From Streptomyces sp. JJ36 (GTDB taxonomy: Bacteria; Actinomycetota; Actinomycetes; Streptomycetales; Streptomycetaceae): a stretch of 32,731 nt of DNA. Positions within the stretch are counted from its first letter, which is position 1; the number at the start of each line of letters is the position of its first letter. Below, piece after piece: positions 29,761 through 32,731 of this stretch. The DNA is taken from positions 1 to 32,731 of the forward strand of contig NZ_JACYHE010000071.1 of NCBI RefSeq assembly GCF_021696945.1, given 5' to 3'. The notes under the pieces are model-generated. The model was not told the origin of the DNA. It was given only the letters and a program-made list of their open reading frames with translations, and ran no database searches. Made by a program: the position numbers and the translations under genes.

Positions 29761-29913
29761 CCCGGCGCCCGCAGGTGACCGGTGCGCCGCAGGCGCCCGC
29801 ACCCGCGGCCCGGCGGGCGACCGGTGCCCGCACGGACAGATCACTCTTCGTGAGGCTCTGGTTAGACTCACCCGACCACAGGGGCGACGGGCGCAGCCGG
29901 GAGGCAGGTCGAG

Positions 29914-30075
29914 GTGGACATCAAGAAGGTCGCGACGTACGTGGTGAGCGTCTTCATCCTGTACACGATCATCACCTCGCCGCACCGGGCGGCCGAACTC
30001 GTCGGGGTCGGCTTCGAGGGGATCTCCAGCGCCGCGAAGGGCGTCGGGGAGTTCATGACCGCTCTGGTCGGCTGA
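29914..30075 (+). CDS. Conserved 53-aa membrane peptide
   Basis: The protein begins VDIKKVATYVVSVFILYTII and continues TSPHRAAELVGVGFEGISSA; I recall near-identical small proteins in other Streptomyces. Residues about 6-22 are a membrane helix; the rest is an amphipathic helix rich in glycine. The GTG at 29914 is nine bases after GGAGG. A TAGACT hexamer at 29863-29868 is a plausible -10 element. No catalytic motif exists. The function is unknown, but strict conservation suggests a structural or signalling role. It lies between the methyltransferase and the sigma genes. Confidence 0.8.
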   Translation: MDIKKVATYVVSVFILYTIITSPHRAAELVGVGFEGISSAAKGVGEFMTALVG

Positions 30076-30404
30076 GACCGCCCGTAGGCCGTAGGGCCCG
30101 CCGCGCACCGCCCGTACGCCCCCTGAAGCGCCCGCCTCGTGCCGCAGCGCGCCCCCGTGCGCCCCTCCGCCCGCGGCAGCCGCACCACGCTCACCCGCCC
30201 GGCCCTCGACGCCCCGCCGCCGGCCCCCTGTCACGCGGACGAGGTGTCCCGTGCCGCCACCTGCCCCCACCTGCGCGCGCGCCGGGGCAACTGGCCCAAC
30301 TCGCCACCAACACGGAGCGATACGGTGCTTGCACAGCGTGCACATGTCTTGTGATGCTATGACCGCTTTTTGCCGGATGTGCGCCGTGAAGGAGTGGTGG
30401 CGGA
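30076..30404. promoter_or_regulatory. Intergenic region upstream of SigF-like gene
   Basis: 329 bases without a gene. The right-hand part is AT-richer and probably holds the sigma gene promoter. A small inverted repeat TGCAC AGC GTGCA lies near 30331-30345, followed by TGATGCTATGACC, which could contain a -10 element. AAGGAG at 30389-30394 is the ribosome site for the GTG at 30405. I cannot assign the promoter class. Confidence 0.45.
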
Positions 30405-31238
30405 GTGGACGGGTCCCGGACCCTCCCCCAGACGTCGTCCGGGGACTCCGGGGAGGAGGAATCCCCCCGAAGCAGGAGCGCGGCCGCCCGCGCACTGACC
30501 CAGGTGCTCTTCGAGCAGCTCTCCGGACTGGAAGCGGGCAGCCCGGAGCACAACCGGGTACGGGACGCGCTCATCGAGGCCAATCTGCCGCTCGTCCGCT
30601 ATGTCGCCGCCCGTTTCCGCAGCCGCAACGAACCGATGGAGGACGTCGTCCAGGTCGGCACGATCGGACTGATCAACGCCATCGACCGCTTCGACGCGGA
30701 CCGCGGCGTGCAGTTCCCCACCTTCGCGATGCCCACGATCGTCGGCGAGATCCGGCGGTACTTCCGGGACAACGTACGGACGGTGCATGTGCCGCGCCGA
30801 CTGCACGAGATGTGGGTGCAGGTGAGCGGCGCCACGGAGGACCTGACCGTGCTGCACGGCAGATCGCCGACCACCGCCGAGATCGCCGAGCGACTGAACG
30901 TCTCCGAGGAGGACGTGCTCGCCTGCATCGAGGCGGGCCGCTCCTACCGCGCCACCTCCCTGGAGGCCGCCCAGGAACGCGAGGACGGCCCGCCCGGACT
31001 GCTGGACCGCCTCGGCTACGAGGACCCCGAACTGGACGGCGTGGAGCACCGCGACCTCGTACGGCACCTGCTCGTCCAACTCCCCGAGCGGGAGCAGCGG
31101 ATCCTGCTGCTCCGGTACTACCGGAACCTGACGCAGTCGCAGATCAGCGCGGAGCTGGGAGTGTCGCAGATGCACGTCTCCCGGCTGCTTTCGCGTAGTT
31201 TCGCCCGTCTGCGAGCCGCAAACCGGATCGAAGCGTAA
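30405..31238 (+). CDS. sigF: RNA polymerase sigma factor, SigF-like (group 3, SigB/F family)
   Basis: A 277-aa sigma factor close to the sporulation sigma factor SigF of S. coelicolor, as remembered. A short unstructured N-terminus precedes region 1.2/2 (IEANLPLVRYVAARFRSRNEPMEDVVQVGTIGLINAIDRFD at 58-97), with the RFRSRNEPMED core-binding part. The promoter-melting segment GVQFPTFAMPTIVGEIRRYFRD follows, then region 3, then region 4 (LTQSQISAELGVSQMHVSRLLSRSFARL), a helix-turn-helix that reads -35. The GTG at 30405 is preceded by AAGGAG at ten bases, slightly long. It is followed after 200 bases by a second sigma gene of the same family. SigF activity is normally held by an anti-sigma factor, which is not encoded here. 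Confidence 0.88.
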   Translation: MDGSRTLPQTSSGDSGEEESPRSRSAAARALTQVLFEQLSGLEAGSPEHNRVRDALIEANLPLVRYVAARFRSRNEPMEDVVQVGTIGLINAIDRFDADRGVQFPTFAMPTIVGEIRRYFRDNVRTVHVPRRLHEMWVQVSGATEDLTVLHGRSPTTAEIAERLNVSEEDVLACIEAGRSYRATSLEAAQEREDGPPGLLDRLGYEDPELDGVEHRDLVRHLLVQLPEREQRILLLRYYRNLTQSQISAELGVSQMHVSRLLSRSFARLRAANRIEA

Positions 31239-31344
31239 CCTCCACGGGGGACGGCGTTCCCGTACCGGAGGCCCCTGAGCGGCAAACTTTTGTCGACATG
31301 GCGCTACGTCGTGTTGCTGACTTGTGACATTCTGCGAGAAGTGC

Positions 31345-31371
31345 GTTTGCTGTGGCGGCGACCGAAGGTAT
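31345..31371 (+). promoter_or_regulatory. Candidate SigB-type promoter before SigN-like gene
   Basis: GTTT at 31345-31348 and GGTAT at 31367-31371 resemble the GTTT ... GGGTAT elements of promoters read by SigB-family sigma factors, with an 18-base spacer. Autoregulation or control by a sister sigma factor would fit. The match is imperfect. Confidence 0.35.
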
Positions 31372-31438
31372 GCAAGGGGAGGTGCTTCCCTCACCCGAGG
31401 GCGCCGCCGCGATCCGTCCGCGACCTCAAGGGGGTGGC

Positions 31439-32395
31439 ATGTCCGTAGAACTGGGCAGCTCGAAGGTGCTCACCGAGATCCCGACCGCCGACGCACCACG
31501 CGAGGTTCCCGCAGTCCCCGGCGACCCCGTGGACTCCGTGGACCCGGTGCACCCCGTGGAGGCCCCGGACGCCCCGGACTCCGTGCACCTCCCGGACGCC
31601 GGGCAGTTCACGGCCCGCGCCGACGGCGACACCATCGACACCCGCACCCTCTCCCGCTCCCTGTTCCTGCGGCTGGCCGCCCTGGACGTGGACAGCCCCG
31701 AGCGGACGTACGTCCGCGACACCCTCATCGAGCTCAACCTCCCCCTGGTGCGCTACGCGGCCGCGCGCTTCCGCAGCCGCAACGAGCCCATGGAGGACAT
31801 CGTCCAGGTCGGCACCATCGGCCTGATCAAGGCGATCGACCGCTTCGACTGCGAACGCGGCGTGGAGTTCCCGACGTTCGCCATGCCGACGGTCGTGGGC
31901 GAGATCAAGCGCTTCTTCCGCGACACCTCCTGGTCCGTGCGCGTCCCGCGCCGGCTGCAGGAGCTGCGGCTCGCGCTGACCAAGGCGAGCGACGAGCTCT
32001 CCCAGACCCTCGACCGGTCGCCGACCGTGCCCGAACTCGCCGCCTGTCTCGGGGTGTCCGAGGAGGACGTGGTCGACGGCCTCGCCGTCGGCAACGCCTA
32101 CACCGCCTCCTCGCTGGACTCCCCGGCCCTGGAGGAGGACGGCGGCGAGGGCTCCCTGGCGGACCGCCTCGGCTACGAGGACAGCGCCCTCGAGGGCGTC
32201 GAGTACCGCGAGTCGCTCAAGCCGCTGCTGGCCAGACTTCCCGCCCGGGAGAGGCAGATCATCATGCTGCGCTTCTTCGGCAACATGACGCAGTCCCAGA
32301 TCGGCGAGGAGGTCGGCATCTCCCAGATGCACGTCTCCCGCCTGCTGACCCGCACCCTCGCCCAGCTCCGGGAGGGGCTGATCTCCGAGGAGTGA
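31439..32395 (+). CDS. sigN: RNA polymerase sigma factor, SigN-like (group 3)
   Basis: A 318-aa sigma factor resembling SigN of S. coelicolor. The opening MSVELGSSKVLTEIP corresponds to the remembered MSADQGSSKVLT, which fixes the ATG at 31439 with AGGGGG upstream; an earlier GTG at 31352 would add 29 non-conserved residues. A proline-rich N-terminal tail of about 60 residues precedes the core: LNLPLVRYAAARFRSRNEPMEDIVQVGTIGLIKAIDRFD, GVEFPTFAMPTVVGEIKRFFRD and region 4 (MTQSQIGEEVGISQMHVSRLLTRTLAQL). It is closely related to the SigF-like neighbour, so the pair arose by tandem duplication. It probably acts in late development or stress response. The order SigF-like then SigN-like matches the adjacent genes I remember in S. 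coelicolor. Confidence 0.88.
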   Translation: MSVELGSSKVLTEIPTADAPREVPAVPGDPVDSVDPVHPVEAPDAPDSVHLPDAGQFTARADGDTIDTRTLSRSLFLRLAALDVDSPERTYVRDTLIELNLPLVRYAAARFRSRNEPMEDIVQVGTIGLIKAIDRFDCERGVEFPTFAMPTVVGEIKRFFRDTSWSVRVPRRLQELRLALTKASDELSQTLDRSPTVPELAACLGVSEEDVVDGLAVGNAYTASSLDSPALEEDGGEGSLADRLGYEDSALEGVEYRESLKPLLARLPARERQIIMLRFFGNMTQSQIGEEVGISQMHVSRLLTRTLAQLREGLISEE

Positions 32396-32731
32396 CGGGG
32401 CCGGGTATCCGAGAGTGACGGGGCCCGGTCGGCGGGCGGGACGTACCGCACAGCAGGACGCCGACGTCCCCGCCTTCCTGCTCGACGACCTCCCCCGCGC
32501 TCGTGCGCCCGTCCCCGCGCCCGTCGCGCCACCGGCCGCCGCGACGGGCGCACGGCTGCGGGAGCGCTCGGGACGGCGGGCCTGTGCGCCTGCGAGCAGC
32601 GCGAGCAGCGCCCACGCTGAGGAGAGGGCGAGGCCGGGCGGGCGTCCCACGCGAGTGCCGTGGCGACGGTCACTGCTTGGCGGGCTACGAGGGGAGGGGT
32701 GCCTTGCTGGGGCGCGCTCATGCTGCGGGCG
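32396..32731. other. Window end; no recognisable gene
   Basis: A 336-base stretch after the SigN-like gene. A plus-strand frame from a GTG at 32415 stays open to the window edge (ADVPAFLLDDLPRARAPV) but has no ribosome site or known domain, and could be an artefact of high G+C. Nothing is supported here. Confidence 0.4.

Noticed and set aside
32415..32731. Plus-strand frame after sigN open to the window end
   Set aside because: No ribosome site and no domain; high G+C makes such frames common.
1..32731. CRISPR arrays, IS elements, additional tRNA or rRNA genes, riboswitches
   Set aside because: Looked for on both strands; no regularly spaced repeats, transposase motifs or other cloverleaf sequences were seen.

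Overview
The window is high-G+C actinobacterial DNA, almost certainly from Streptomyces or a close relative. Codon third positions are nearly all G or C, GTG starts are common, and it carries a two-domain geosmin synthase, a SigF-like and a SigN-like sigma factor in tandem, a tRNA adenosine deaminase with its associated protein, and upp. No searches could be run; family names rest on motifs and remembered sequences.

Layout. Positions 1-12057 are chromosomal: 3'-truncated geosmin synthase (minus), an S33 prolyl aminopeptidase-like hydrolase, a HhH-GPD DNA repair protein, a four-helix membrane protein (minus), a secreted M28 aminopeptidase with PA domain, a 98-aa conserved protein, a LytR_C protein, upp (minus), a conserved gene that appears frameshifted at a seven-C run, the tadA-associated protein, and tadA. 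A tRNA-Ser(CGA) follows at 12057-12141.

Positions 12088-27426 are an integrated actinomycete integrative and conjugative element (AICE) of about 15.3 kb. Its ends are a perfect 58-bp direct repeat that duplicates the 3' end of the tRNA-Ser. Most of its genes read leftward as one tightly packed operon: a CxxCxG mini-protein, a 100-aa protein, a GGDEF diguanylate cyclase, a DUF2637 (SpdB-like) membrane protein, an RRQRL-type zinc protein, an FtsK/TraB DNA translocase, a second CxxCxG protein with a membrane helix, three small proteins, a primase-polymerase, a RepA-like ATPase, Xis and Int. Further left are a 42-aa hydrophobic peptide and a multi-HTH XRE regulator. To the right, a GntR regulator and an XRE-TPR regulator read rightward. 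Next to attR lies an AT-rich cargo gene for a DUF4231/SLATT-like membrane protein whose second codon is TTA.

From 27427 the chromosome resumes with a VOC protein, a 63-aa membrane protein that resembles one encoded inside the element, a SAM methyltransferase, a 53-aa membrane peptide, and the SigF-like and SigN-like genes.

The most interesting signals are inside the element. A cyclase with an intact GGDEF site sits in the transfer operon. The leader of that operon carries a motif resembling the NusA-binding site of actinobacterial rRNA leaders. Five CTAGCGG repeats sit just downstream of the translocase gene. A 13-bp motif is shared by the xis upstream region and the right end. Short direct repeats lie inside both ends. 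The AT-rich cargo gene is a candidate defence effector.
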